From: Pseudomonadota bacterium
GTDB taxonomy: Bacteria > Pseudomonadota > Alphaproteobacteria > Rhizobiales > Hyphomicrobiaceae
Length of the DNA: 64,000 nucleotides
Direction of reading: 5' to 3'
Assembly: GCA_023423275.1 (NCBI GenBank)
Contig: JAFAFW010000037.1
Location: 99,085-163,084, forward strand
A program made the position numbers and the translations under genes. Position 1 is the first letter of the stretch. The number at the start of each line of letters is the position of its first letter. This document shows, piece after piece, positions 35,963 through 44,653 of this stretch. The notes below the pieces were generated by a model. It did not search any database, had not been told where the DNA came from, and saw only the letters and a program-made list of their open reading frames with translations.

Positions 35963-36718
35963 TCAATCCCGCGTCGCCGGACGGTGCAGCCACTCTTCGA
36001 AACCGATGGACCCCAGATGTGGATGAGCGCCCGGTGTCAGCGATCTATCGTTGAGTTCGGTACCGAAATAGCGGGCATGCACATCGGCGACCACAGCGCG
36101 CGCATCGCGATGTGCCGCAAGATACTGGCGCGCCATCGCATCGAGCGGTATCAGCTCCGGTCCGGCAACTTCGATGGTCCGGTTCGCGGGTGCAGCCAAC
36201 ACGATATCAGCCAGCACTGCGACAACGTCGTCGGAAGCAATAGGCTGCAAAAGAGCCGGAGACAGCCGAACGATGTTCCCGTTCGTTCCCGCCTGGATGA
36301 TTCCGGGTACGAACTCGAAAAACTGCGTCGACCGCAGAATCGTGTAGGGAATCCTGGACGATTTGATAAGGTTCTCCTGCGCCACCTTCGCGCGCAGATA
36401 GCCGCTATCAGGCAAGCGATCGCTTCCTACGACAGAGAGCGCGACGTGATGACCAACTCCGGCAGCCGCCTCTGCCGCCAGCAGATTGCGTCCGGATGTT
36501 TCGAAGAACTCCAGAACAGCCTCGTCTTCGAACGACGGCGAATTGGCCACGTCGACGACGACTTGCGCACCCGAGAGAGCTTCAGCCAGCCCCTCACGCG
36601 TGAGCGTGTTGACACCCGATGCAGGAGAGGCCGCGACGACCTCATGCCCCTTCTGTCGAAGTCGATTAACGAGTTTTGAACCAATGAGGCCGCTGCCTCC
36701 GATCACGACGATTTTCAT
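35963..36718 (-). CDS. NmrA-like/atypical SDR NAD(P)-binding protein
   Basis: A 251-residue atypical SDR. The N terminus has MKIVVIGGSGLIGSKLVNRL, then VVDVANSPSFEDEAVLEFFE, VGHHVALSVVGSDRL and YLRAKVAQENLIKSSRIPYT followed by ILRSTQFFEF, the pattern of NmrA/HSCARG-like sensors and reductases (K in the YLRAK position replaces Tyr-x-x-x-Lys). Start 36718 is chosen because the nucleotide-binding motif must lie at the N terminus. It is the first gene of a three-gene minus-strand unit, divergent from the winged-helix regulator. Confidence 0.82.
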   Translation of the reverse strand: MKIVVIGGSGLIGSKLVNRLRQKGHEVVAASPASGVNTLTREGLAEALSGAQVVVDVANSPSFEDEAVLEFFETSGRNLLAAEAAAGVGHHVALSVVGSDRLPDSGYLRAKVAQENLIKSSRIPYTILRSTQFFEFVPGIIQAGTNGNIVRLSPALLQPIASDDVVAVLADIVLAAPANRTIEVAGPELIPLDAMARQYLAAHRDARAVVADVHARYFGTELNDRSLTPGAHPHLGSIGFEEWLHRPATRD

Positions 36719-36921
36719 GGCCGCTCCTTTTGTTGCACGCTCATCGCGTTGGATGGAGCGTGCCTTCAAGCCGGCCGGTAGTCATTGCGGAGATCTTGAA
36801 ATACGCTTGAGTTTACCTTGATTTCTCGTCCAGATGCGTCATCTACCTGCCATTTGTGTTTGGATAAGATCCGCGTGCCAACAATGGCAGTCTCAGGGCC
36901 CCATGATTTTGGAGCGCCAGC

Positions 36922-38490
36922 GTGCGATATGCGTTCAAAGATTGTGTGCTCGACCTTGAACGACGGGAGCTGACGCGCGGATCGGCGCCGGTCTCGATCG
37001 GCCCTCAAGCGTTCGACCTGCTGGTTTATCTCGTCGAAAACCGTGAGCGTGTCGTCAGCAAGGATAATGTCCTGGATGCGGTATGGGAGGGGCGTTCGGT
37101 TTCCGAGTCGACGCTGACGAGCCATATCAATGCGGTGCGCAAAGCGATTGGCGACAGCGGTGAAGAGCAGCATCTGCTGCGTACGATGCCTCGAAAAGGA
37201 TTCAGGTTTGTCGGCGACGTTTCCGAAACCCAATCTTCGAATAACCCAGCACCGATATCGGAAACACCACCGGTTCGACCGGCTGTTTCACGTCCGACGA
37301 AACCATCCATTGCCGTCCTGCCGTTTCACAATCTGAGCGGAGATCCCGAGCAAGCCTATTTTGCCGATGGCGTCGTGGAAGACATCATCACGGCATTGTC
37401 GCGGGTACGCTGGCTGTTCGTCATCGCGCGCAATTCGAGCTTCACCTATCAGGATCGCAGCGTGGATGTGAAACAGATCGGGCACGAGCTTGGCGTTGGA
37501 TATGTCTTGGAAGGGAGTCTGCGCAAGTCTGCGGATCGCATCCGCATCACCGGACAGCTGATTGAAGCCGGTACGGGCGCGCATCTTTGGGCAGAACGCT
37601 TCGAAGGAACGTTGGACGATATCTTCGAATTGCAGGATCAGATTGCGACACGCGTCGCTGGCGCAATCGCGCCACAAGTCGAATTGGCCGAGATTGAACG
37701 CGCCAAGCGCAAACCAACGGCCAGCCTCACAGCGTATGACTGCTATCTGCGCGGTCTGGCACATCTTCATCGCGGCAACAGAGACGCAATAACTCAGGCT
37801 TTGCCGCTTTTCTATAAAGCTATTGAACAAGATGCTGAGTTTGCATCGGCTCATGCAATGGCAGCCTGGTGCTATTTTTGGCGCAAGATCAACGGCTGGA
37901 CAGCCGATCGCGCCTCGGAGATGACCGAGGGCGAAAGAATGGCGCGTCGATCAATTGAATTGGGCCGCGATGACGCCGTCGCCCTCACGCGCGGCGGTCA
38001 CGCGCTCGCACATTTCACGGGAGATCTTGATAGCAGCATCGCGTTGCTCGACAGAGCTGCATTCCTCAATCCGAATCTTGCGTCCGCATGGTTCCTGGGT
38101 GGCTATTTGAGAACATGGCGCGGTGAATCCGAGGGTGCCTTGGCCCATTTCGAGCGAGCCATGCAGCTCAGTCCGGTCGATCCGGAACTCTATCGGATGC
38201 AGGCTGGAATCGCGATGGCGCACCTCTTTGCAGGCCGTTTGGATGCAGCGTGGACTTGGGCTGAAAGGGCATACACAAACCTTCCCGGTTTCGTCATGGC
38301 AATTGCTATCGCGGCAGCGAGCCGAGCACTTTCTGACCGACAGAAGGACGCGCGACGTGCCATGGATCATCTCAGGGAGTTAGATCCGGAACTGCGGATT
38401 TCAAACCTCCGGGACTGGTTGCCAATTCATCGCGACGAGGATCTCGCCATATTTTCCGATGGCCTGCGGAGAGCGGGATTGCCCGAATGA
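36922..38490 (+). CDS. Winged-helix (OmpR/PhoB-type) TPR regulator
   Basis: A 522-residue CadC-like regulator, but without an obvious membrane helix. The N-terminal 100 residues form an OmpR-type winged helix (GPQAFDLLVYLVENRERVVS, LTSHINAVRKAIGDS, MPRKGFRFVG). Next comes a TolB/adenylate-cyclase-associated segment starting KPSIAVLPFHNLSGDPEQAY at about residue 130, then tetratricopeptide repeats over about 270-510. The start is GTG with a GGAGCG site. Such proteins are common in Hyphomicrobiales. It is divergent from the NmrA-like operon, which it may regulate. Confidence 0.88.
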   Translation: MRYAFKDCVLDLERRELTRGSAPVSIGPQAFDLLVYLVENRERVVSKDNVLDAVWEGRSVSESTLTSHINAVRKAIGDSGEEQHLLRTMPRKGFRFVGDVSETQSSNNPAPISETPPVRPAVSRPTKPSIAVLPFHNLSGDPEQAYFADGVVEDIITALSRVRWLFVIARNSSFTYQDRSVDVKQIGHELGVGYVLEGSLRKSADRIRITGQLIEAGTGAHLWAERFEGTLDDIFELQDQIATRVAGAIAPQVELAEIERAKRKPTASLTAYDCYLRGLAHLHRGNRDAITQALPLFYKAIEQDAEFASAHAMAAWCYFWRKINGWTADRASEMTEGERMARRSIELGRDDAVALTRGGHALAHFTGDLDSSIALLDRAAFLNPNLASAWFLGGYLRTWRGESEGALAHFERAMQLSPVDPELYRMQAGIAMAHLFAGRLDAAWTWAERAYTNLPGFVMAIAIAAASRALSDRQKDARRAMDHLRELDPELRISNLRDWLPIHRDEDLAIFSDGLRRAGLPE

Positions 38491-38749
38491 CGATCGCAGC
38501 AGAAATTGCCGCCGCGTGAAGCAGGAATTTGGGACATCTGCTTCAGACAAGAAGCCGCACAAACACAACTTCGAGAGAATACAGCAACGAGTTGCATCAC
38601 CAGGACGATCAAATCGCACTGGCCCGCCGCTGACCGGGCCGCAGATTCCGCCACACTCGATAAAAATTTGCGGCGCACGCAACCAGCCAAGCGCCTCCTG
38701 CGTTTGATCAGGCGACTGAAGTCATCCGGTTCAAGCCAGGGACAGCAAG

Positions 38750-39028
38750 ATGCCTATTCTGACCACTGCCATTTTGACGTTCATCATCCTGATCGTGATC
38801 GGCATCGCCGTTGGGCTGATTTTCAACCGGCGCGGCCGGAGTTGGCTGGGCCGCCGAGTGGCGGAAACGACGGGCGTCGGCGATATCACGTACTGCCTGG
38901 TGGGTATCGCCGGCTCGTTCATGGGTTACCACGTCGGCGTCATCCTGGAACTGCTTCCCTCGATACTGTTGTATCTCACAGCCGTCGTTGGCGCCGCTCT
39001 CACAATCTGGCTCTGGCGGGGGCGTTAA
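38750..39028 (+). CDS. GlsB/YeaQ/YmgE-family stress-associated membrane protein
   Basis: A 92-residue protein with three hydrophobic segments: residues 5-26, a central GVGDITYCLVGIAGSFMGYH and a C-terminal ILLYLTAVVGAALTIWLW. The glycine-rich central helix is the transglycosylase-associated/GlsB signature. Members are small inner-membrane proteins linked to envelope stress, with no proven enzymatic role. It is an isolated gene 259 bases after the TPR regulator; that gap shows nothing convincing. Confidence 0.8.
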   Translation: MPILTTAILTFIILIVIGIAVGLIFNRRGRSWLGRRVAETTGVGDITYCLVGIAGSFMGYHVGVILELLPSILLYLTAVVGAALTIWLWRGR

Positions 39029-39118
39029 AGTTTTCTCGATTCAGATCACTCTATTCCGTTTGTCACCTCGACCGAAGCGAAGCGGGGAACCGGAAGCCGC
39101 CACGAAATCACGGCCTGG

Positions 39119-39153
39119 ATCCCGGATATTCCGCTCACGCGAAATTCCGGGAT
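39119..39153. repeat. Palindromic intergenic element (REP-like)
   Basis: ATCCCGGA and TCCGGGAT form an 8-base inverted repeat around TATTCCGCTCACGCGAAAT, which can fold further (TTCCGC/GCGAA). The wording, starting CCTGGATCCCGGA and ending CCGGGATGAC, resembles dispersed palindromes known from alphaproteobacterial intergenic regions. It lies between convergent genes and may also terminate transcription. Confidence 0.45.
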
Positions 39154-39186
39154 GACTCCAGTAGTCCCAACCAAGTCGATGATCGG

Positions 39187-40476
39187 TCACTTCAACAGCC
39201 AATTCGGAAGTGCCAATGAAATCTCGGGAAAATAGGTAATCAACAGCAAGGCGAAGAGCAGCGGTACATAGAACGGCGCGACCGCGGAAAGCGCCTTGTT
39301 GATCGGGACATTCGCCACCTTGGCAACCGCGAACAGCACCATCCCCACCGGCGGTGTCAGAAGGCCGATCATCAAGTTGAGCACCATGACGATCCCGAAG
39401 TGAACGGGATCCACGCCGACGGCCACGGCCAGCGGCAGCAGCATCGGTGTGAAGATCGTGATCGCCGCATTCGTCTCCATGAACAGACCGATGATCAGCA
39501 GGAAGACGTTGATCGCCAGCAGCAGTATCAAAGGACTGAGGTTGAGCCCGTCGACAAGGCTGACGAGTTGCTGCGGAATTTGCGTGAACACCAGCAACCA
39601 GCCGTAAAGTGCTGCCGCAGCGATGATGATCATGATCACTGCCGTCTCGCGCATTGTTTCGCGAAGAACCTGGATAAGCTGAGAGACCGTGATCTCGCGA
39701 TAAACCAGCATCGCGATGAAAACCGCATATGCGGCGGCGATGGCCGCGGCCTCGGTCGGTGTGAAGACGCCCGTCGTCATACCGCCGATGATGATGGCCG
39801 GAGTGACCAAAGGCGGAAGGGCCCTGAAGAAGCTGGCAACGAGAGCCCTGAAGCCCTGCCATTTTTCCGTTGGCAGATTGCGTCGTCTCGCTTGCCACCA
39901 GACGAGCGCCATCATCAGCGCGCCCATCAACAAGCCGGGAAGGATACCAGCCACCAGCAGAGCGGTGGCAGACGCATTCGCGACGACGGCGTAAACGATC
40001 AGCGGAATGCTTGGTGGAATGATCGGCCCGATCGTTGCCGATGCCGCGGTTACACCGACGGAAAAATCATCCGGGTAATGCGCGCGGCGCATCGCGCGAA
40101 TCTCGACTTGGCCGACACCGACCGCGTCCGCGACCGCAGAACCGGACATGCCCGAGAAAATGATAGACGCCGCGATATTCACCTGACCGAGTCCACCACG
40201 CATATGGCCTGCCAGACGATGCGCGAAATCATAGATGCGATCGGTAATTCCCCCCGTATTCATGATTTTTCCGGCGAGGATGAAAAACGGAATGGCAAGT
40301 AACGGGAAACTATTGACCCCATAAACCATCCGCTGCGCCAGAATGGTATAGGGAATGGCATCAAATCCACGTTCGACGACCGTCACGATGAGCGCGGACA
40401 GGCCGAGTGCAAAGGCTGCTGGAATTCCGATGACAAAGAGAAGGACAAGACCGCCGATGAAAAGTGACAGGATCAT
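39187..40476 (-). CDS. TRAP transporter large permease (DctM type), acid-sugar locus
   Basis: A 429-residue polytopic permease. Diagnostic stretches are FPLLAIPFFILAGKIMNTGG, GHMRGGLGQVNIAASIIFSG, SGSAVADAVGVGQVEIRAMR and ATIGPIIPPSIPLIVYAVVA. It is the last gene of the nine-gene minus-strand operon with the RuBisCO-like protein and overlaps the small permease by four bases. It most likely imports the pathway's starting acid with sodium. Confidence 0.93.
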   Translation of the reverse strand: MILSLFIGGLVLLFVIGIPAAFALGLSALIVTVVERGFDAIPYTILAQRMVYGVNSFPLLAIPFFILAGKIMNTGGITDRIYDFAHRLAGHMRGGLGQVNIAASIIFSGMSGSAVADAVGVGQVEIRAMRRAHYPDDFSVGVTAASATIGPIIPPSIPLIVYAVVANASATALLVAGILPGLLMGALMMALVWWQARRRNLPTEKWQGFRALVASFFRALPPLVTPAIIIGGMTTGVFTPTEAAAIAAAYAVFIAMLVYREITVSQLIQVLRETMRETAVIMIIIAAAALYGWLLVFTQIPQQLVSLVDGLNLSPLILLLAINVFLLIIGLFMETNAAITIFTPMLLPLAVAVGVDPVHFGIVMVLNLMIGLLTPPVGMVLFAVAKVANVPINKALSAVAPFYVPLLFALLLITYFPEISLALPNWLLK

Positions 40477-40988
40477 ACGTCGGCTTCCTTGGAGCTGCCG
40501 GCCATGCGCATGGCGCGGTCAAAAATGTCGAGAATGACGAGGAACGTCATGACGAGTATGGAAAAACCGACAGCGGCGTAAATATACCCCATGCGGAACC
40601 AGTCCATGGTCGCCGTGAAGGTCGTCCAGGTCGCATTCATCAGGAGCCAGCAGCCGTAGGCGACGGACAGCAGGAACCACGCGATCAGCACGTCGACGAT
40701 CATCGCAAGAATGTCCGCCGCCCGTCCCGAAAGAACCCCATCAAGGATATCGACGCGAATATGTTCACGTGCAAGCAGAACGACGACCCCGCCGAAGTAT
40801 GTCGTGAGGACACACATGAGCCGGGCCAGCTCCTCCGTCCATTGCAGCGGCATTTCCAAAACGTAACGAAAAAACACCTGAAGCAACGATGAGGCGAGCA
40901 TGATGAGAAACGCGGTGACCGCCAGTGCCTCGAACGAGTAGTAGATAATTCGGCGGATACCCCCGAGCTGTTCCATGACATGCTCCAT
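40473..40988 (-). CDS. TRAP transporter small permease (DctQ type), acid-sugar locus
   Basis: About 171 residues with four membrane helices and the family stretch QWTEELARLMCVLTTYFGGV followed by LAREHIRVDIL. Start 40988 (MEHVMEQLGG) is chosen over an upstream codon at 41102, which would overlap the binding-protein gene. It overlaps the large permease start by four bases. Confidence 0.88.
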   Translation of the reverse strand: MEHVMEQLGGIRRIIYYSFEALAVTAFLIMLASSLLQVFFRYVLEMPLQWTEELARLMCVLTTYFGGVVVLLAREHIRVDILDGVLSGRAADILAMIVDVLIAWFLLSVAYGCWLLMNATWTTFTATMDWFRMGYIYAAVGFSILVMTFLVILDIFDRAMRMAGSSKEADV

Positions 40989-41056
40989 TTGTTGATTCCG
41001 GTCGCGCGCGACGATAGAGGCAGTCGCGGCCGCCTCCATCGCGCGCGATGACAAGA

Positions 41057-42037
41057 TTACTTGAGATACTTCGACACCGCCTCGACGACGCTCGGCGCCC
41101 ACGCCTTGGAGAGCTCATCGATTGCCGGACGCGCTTTGGTGATGAAAGCTGCGCGATCAACTTCGACTGCCGTCATCTTATGTTTGTCGACAAGCATCTT
41201 GCACACCGAGTCGATCTGCTTCTTCGTAACATCGTCGCCATACTTTGCGGCATCGACAGCAGAGCTGATCACAGCTTCGCGCAATTCCGGCTTGAGGCTC
41301 TCGAGAAAAGCCGAGCTAATCGTCCAATGCCACACGGCGGGAACGTGCGCCGTGTAGATCAGGTGCGATTGAACCTCATAAAGCTTGGCCTGATTGACAT
41401 TGAAGCACGGGTTTTCCTGAGCCTCGACGACGCCCATCTGCAAACTGCTGAAGACCTCAGGCCAGGCAACCGGCGTCGGGCGCGCACCAAGCTCCGACCA
41501 CACGCGAACCCACGATGGAATCTCGGGCACACGCATCTTCAGGCCCTTGAGATCGTCGGGCGTCTTGATCGCCTTTTTTGCGGACAGATGCCGGTCGCCG
41601 CGCCTGAAGAAGGCCACGAGATCCAGCTTTGCCTTGTCCTTGATCAGCTTCTTGCCCTCGGCGCCAGCAGAGCTGGACCAGAATTCAAACACCTCCTCAG
41701 GCCCCGGAAAAACGAACGGAACGACCGTTGCCGCATATTCCGGCGCGACGACATTAGGCAGCGTGTCGCCGAACAGTGTCATCTGAACCTGATTGACTGT
41801 GAGCTGTTCGAGATTGTCGCGCTCACCACCCAGAACTGCCGAATGGAATACCTTGACGTTGATCTCGCCCTTACTGCGCTCCTTCACCAGCTCGATGAAT
41901 TTATCGACAGCTTCGAATTCGGGACCTGGGGGCGAGGTATGCAGCGCAAAACTCAGATCAATTGCCTTGGCGCCTGTCGCGGCACCAAAAGCAAGTCCGA
42001 TCGCCAACAGCGATGACGCAAGCGTAGTTCTCAGCAC
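41057..42037 (-). CDS. TRAP transporter substrate-binding protein (DctP type), acid-sugar locus
   Basis: A 326-residue secreted protein with signal LRTTLASSLLAIGLAFGAAT ending before KAIDLSFAL. DctP landmarks are the strand LKGLKMRVPEIPSWVRVWSE with the anion-binding arginine, and LQMGVVEAQENPCFNV near residue 210. The start is GTG 42037: GGAGG lies eight bases upstream, whereas the ATG at 42052 would place that site inside the gene. It captures the substrate for DctQM. A sugar-acid ligand is inferred from neighbouring enzymes. Confidence 0.9.
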   Translation of the reverse strand: MLRTTLASSLLAIGLAFGAATGAKAIDLSFALHTSPPGPEFEAVDKFIELVKERSKGEINVKVFHSAVLGGERDNLEQLTVNQVQMTLFGDTLPNVVAPEYAATVVPFVFPGPEEVFEFWSSSAGAEGKKLIKDKAKLDLVAFFRRGDRHLSAKKAIKTPDDLKGLKMRVPEIPSWVRVWSELGARPTPVAWPEVFSSLQMGVVEAQENPCFNVNQAKLYEVQSHLIYTAHVPAVWHWTISSAFLESLKPELREAVISSAVDAAKYGDDVTKKQIDSVCKMLVDKHKMTAVEVDRAAFITKARPAIDELSKAWAPSVVEAVSKYLK

Positions 42038-42091
42038 TTCTGTTTCCTCCAACGTTGGTGATTATATTCTTCGTCCGCAGCCGGTCATTAT

Positions 42092-42490
42092 TCAGGATCG
42101 GCCTACTGCTTTCTCGACCGCGTCTTTGACGGTCTGCCCGGGCTTAACGCCGATTTGCTGGGCGGCTTTTCCCGAAGCGCTCACGGTACCGTTGAGCCAG
42201 GCATCTTCGGCATCACCGATGCGCGCGGTGTCGTGGGAGATTGTCGCGCAGGCGATGCCCTTGGCGTCCAGCATTTCAATCGCCGCCCGCCCGGCATTTG
42301 ACTTGCCGCCACCCGCATCATTGAAAAAAACGAGATGCGGTGGATGCAAGGACGCAAATGCTCCAGAAATCGGGCCGCCATGCGAACCGCACACGATAAC
42401 GGTCCCCTTGTCTCCGGGGGCAATCAGAGAAATCGAATCCATGAGCGTGACACGACGCCCGGAAATTTCGGCAATAGCTTCATTCCTCAT
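42092..42490 (-). CDS. GSHGG-motif protein, second of tandem pair (unknown function)
   Basis: A 132-residue protein with no family that I recognise. It is clearly paralogous to the preceding gene product (42487-42918): shared features are GRRVTLMDSI, IVCGSHGGPISG, LVFFNDAGGGK, an SHDTARIG segment and a C-terminal AV-K/R-G end. The invariant His, Asn-Asp and Ser-His-Asp residues look like an active site or a metal site. No signal peptide is present. It overlaps the first paralogue by four bases, suggesting a heteromeric complex made in equal amounts. It lies between the dehydrogenase and the TRAP genes. Confidence 0.75.
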   Translation of the reverse strand: MRNEAIAEISGRRVTLMDSISLIAPGDKGTVIVCGSHGGPISGAFASLHPPHLVFFNDAGGGKSNAGRAAIEMLDAKGIACATISHDTARIGDAEDAWLNGTVSASGKAAQQIGVKPGQTVKDAVEKAVGRS

Positions 42491-42918
42491 GGCGTCCCAC
42501 CTCCAAATACACGCTGCACGGCTTGCCTGACAGGTTCGCCAACGACAAAGCCGGCTTTCGCCGCACGCGCATTGACCGCCGATACGATGCCGTGGTTCCA
42601 GGTTTCCCGCGCATTGCCGATCAGTGCACTGTCATGTGAGACAGTCCCAGCCAGGATGCCGAGATCTTCCAGATAAGGCAGGGATGCGGTGCCGGCCTTG
42701 TCTTTTCCGACGCCTGCATCATTAAAAAATACCGCGGTGATCGGCACCTTGCCTGCATACTCGCCGGAACTGATGCCGCCGTGAGACCCCGTCATGATGA
42801 CCTGGCCCGCGTCTTCCGGCTTCACGTGCGCGATCGTATCGACGGCAACGACGCGACGGCCGCCAACGGTCTCGACGACATCGCGGAACATTACGAAATC
42901 TGGCACATGCGCCGTCAT
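42487..42918 (-). CDS. GSHGG-motif protein, first of tandem pair (unknown function)
   Basis: A 143-residue cytoplasmic protein, unrecognised. It contains GRRVVAVDTI, VIMTGSHGGISSGEYA, AVFFNDAGVGKDKAG, GTVSHDSALIGNA and a C-terminal VRQAVQRVFGGG. These align end to end with the 132-residue neighbour at roughly 40% identity by eye, with this copy about ten residues longer at the N terminus. It overlaps both the upstream dehydrogenase gene and the downstream paralogue by four bases, so all three are translationally coupled. An enzymatic role in the RuBisCO-like pathway is inference from context. Confidence 0.75.
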   Translation of the reverse strand: MTAHVPDFVMFRDVVETVGGRRVVAVDTIAHVKPEDAGQVIMTGSHGGISSGEYAGKVPITAVFFNDAGVGKDKAGTASLPYLEDLGILAGTVSHDSALIGNARETWNHGIVSAVNARAAKAGFVVGEPVRQAVQRVFGGGTP

Positions 42919-43814
42919 GCGTTAGTCCTCTTCGTGATCCCCGACATCTCCTGCAAAAGCAGAGCGAGCGAAGAATTATCGAGATCGGCACGGCCGGTGT
43001 TCGACAACACACCGTAGAGCTGTTGCACGAGCGCCGTTGCCGGAAGCGCCGTGCCCGTAGCACTGCCATTTTCGAGAGCCAGCTTCAGGTCCTTGCGCTG
43101 CAGTGTTACGCGGAATCCAGCGGCATAGTTGTCGTCCAGGACGCGCTGACCGTGGAGATCCAGGGCCTTGCTCTGCGCAAACCCGCCCAGTAGAGCGGTG
43201 CGGATCTTCGCGGGATCGACGCCATTCTTGCGTGCCAATGTCATTGCTTCGGCCACAGCCTGAATATTGATCGCAACGGCGACCTGGTTGCAGACTTTGC
43301 AAACCTGTCCCGCGCCCGCATCACCGATATGGCTGATGGTTTTGCCCATGGCCTCGAGCACCGCGCGGCAGCGTTCGAGGACCGCCGCTTTGCCGCCAAT
43401 CATGATCGATAGCGTGGCGTTCTCCGCGCCCTGATATCCACCGCTCACCGGCGCATCGAGCATCTCGATGCCTTTTTCCGCCAGCATCGCGGCCATCGCT
43501 TGCGTCGCGGTCGGTGAGATCGAACTCATGTCGATGAGCACGCTGCCCCGGCGCATCGTAGCGGCAAGTCCCGTATCACCATGAACGACCGCCTCGACAT
43601 CGGGCGTATCGGGCAGCATCGTGACGACGATGTCCGCAGCCGCGGCACCGGCAATCGACCCCGCATCCGTTGCCCCGGCCTCGACAAGTTCCGCGACAGT
43701 CGCACGATTGAGGTCATGAACCGTCAGCGTGAAGCCTGCCTTGCGCAGATTGATGGCCATGCGGCGGCCCATCACGCCGAGACCGATGAAGCCGATCTTG
43801 TCTGATTTTGCCAT
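42915..43814 (-). CDS. NAD(P)-dependent beta-hydroxyacid dehydrogenase (LtnD/3-HIBDH-like)
   Basis: A 299-residue enzyme: Rossmann FIGLGVMGRRMAINLRKAGF, substrate-binding DAPVSGGYQGAENA near residue 120, and catalytic Lys173 in VCKVCNQVAV. In acid-sugar pathways related dehydrogenases (LtnD type) oxidise the C2 hydroxyl of tetronates to a 2-keto acid before phosphorylation by a DUF1537 kinase, and such a kinase is encoded nearby (47623-48930). That makes it a plausible first or second oxidation step. It is coupled to the GSHGG gene by a four-base overlap. Confidence 0.9.
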   Translation of the reverse strand: MAKSDKIGFIGLGVMGRRMAINLRKAGFTLTVHDLNRATVAELVEAGATDAGSIAGAAAADIVVTMLPDTPDVEAVVHGDTGLAATMRRGSVLIDMSSISPTATQAMAAMLAEKGIEMLDAPVSGGYQGAENATLSIMIGGKAAVLERCRAVLEAMGKTISHIGDAGAGQVCKVCNQVAVAINIQAVAEAMTLARKNGVDPAKIRTALLGGFAQSKALDLHGQRVLDDNYAAGFRVTLQRKDLKLALENGSATGTALPATALVQQLYGVLSNTGRADLDNSSLALLLQEMSGITKRTNA

Positions 43815-43826
43815 GCGCCCCGCTCC

Positions 43827-44621
43827 TCAATGCGTCTTGCAGTGCAGGCCGCCATCGACGCACAGATCGATGCCGGTGATGTATTTCGATTCATCGGACG
43901 CCAGGAAGAGAGCGGCGTAGGCGATATCCCATCCCTCCCCCATACGCTTCATTGGCGCTACCGCCGCGCGCTGCTTCTGCATTTCAGTGAAGTCGGAGTA
44001 ATGATCCTTCATCGCTTGATAGATATGCGGCGTATCCATCAGGCCGGGCAGAACCGTATTCGCGCGGATGCCCTTTTCCGCATACTGCAATGCGATGGCG
44101 CGCGTGAAATGGTTCACGGCCGCTTTTGACGCGTAATAGGAAATGTAATTGAAATGCATCCAGCGGATCGAGGCCAACGACGAGATATTGACGATCGATC
44201 CCTTGCCCTGCGCCTCCATGATGGGCAGCACGCATTTGCACGTGAAGAACATGCCCTTGAGATTGACGTCCATGACGCGATCCCACTGCTCTTCCGTCGT
44301 ATCGACCGGGCCACCCTCGATGTTCATGCCGACGTTGTTATGCAGCACGTCGATGCGGCCCCAGGTATTCTTCACCGTATCGACCACCTCGCGAACGCGA
44401 TCGAGATTGACGATATCGGCCTGCAGCGCGATCGCGGTTCCGCCTTCGCTCTCGATGATCTCGCGCGTGCGTTCTGCAGCTTCAGGATTGATATCCACGC
44501 AGGCAACCTTCGCCCCTTCGCGTCCGTAGAGGACCGCGGACGCCTTGCCGTTTCCCCATCCTTCACCGACTGATCCCGCGCCGAATACGAGTGCGGTTTT
44601 ATTTTCGAGGCGATTGGGCAT
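43827..44621 (-). CDS. SDR-family oxidoreductase, acid-sugar locus (1)
   Basis: A 264-residue SDR. The nucleotide site is LVFGAGSVGEGWGNGKASAV, then VACVDINPEAAERT (Asp favours NAD), HNNVGMNIEGG, IVNISSLASIRWM and the catalytic NYISYYASKAAVNHF. The C-terminal LFLASDESKYITGIDLCVDG is standard. It lies between the RuBisCO-like gene (32-base gap) and the beta-hydroxyacid dehydrogenase (12-base gap). It probably oxidises a hydroxyl of the sugar acid or of an intermediate. Confidence 0.88.
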   Translation of the reverse strand: MPNRLENKTALVFGAGSVGEGWGNGKASAVLYGREGAKVACVDINPEAAERTREIIESEGGTAIALQADIVNLDRVREVVDTVKNTWGRIDVLHNNVGMNIEGGPVDTTEEQWDRVMDVNLKGMFFTCKCVLPIMEAQGKGSIVNISSLASIRWMHFNYISYYASKAAVNHFTRAIALQYAEKGIRANTVLPGLMDTPHIYQAMKDHYSDFTEMQKQRAAVAPMKRMGEGWDIAYAALFLASDESKYITGIDLCVDGGLHCKTH

Positions 44622-44653
44622 TGCCTTCCAGATCCTGTTTTCGAGTTACGCAG

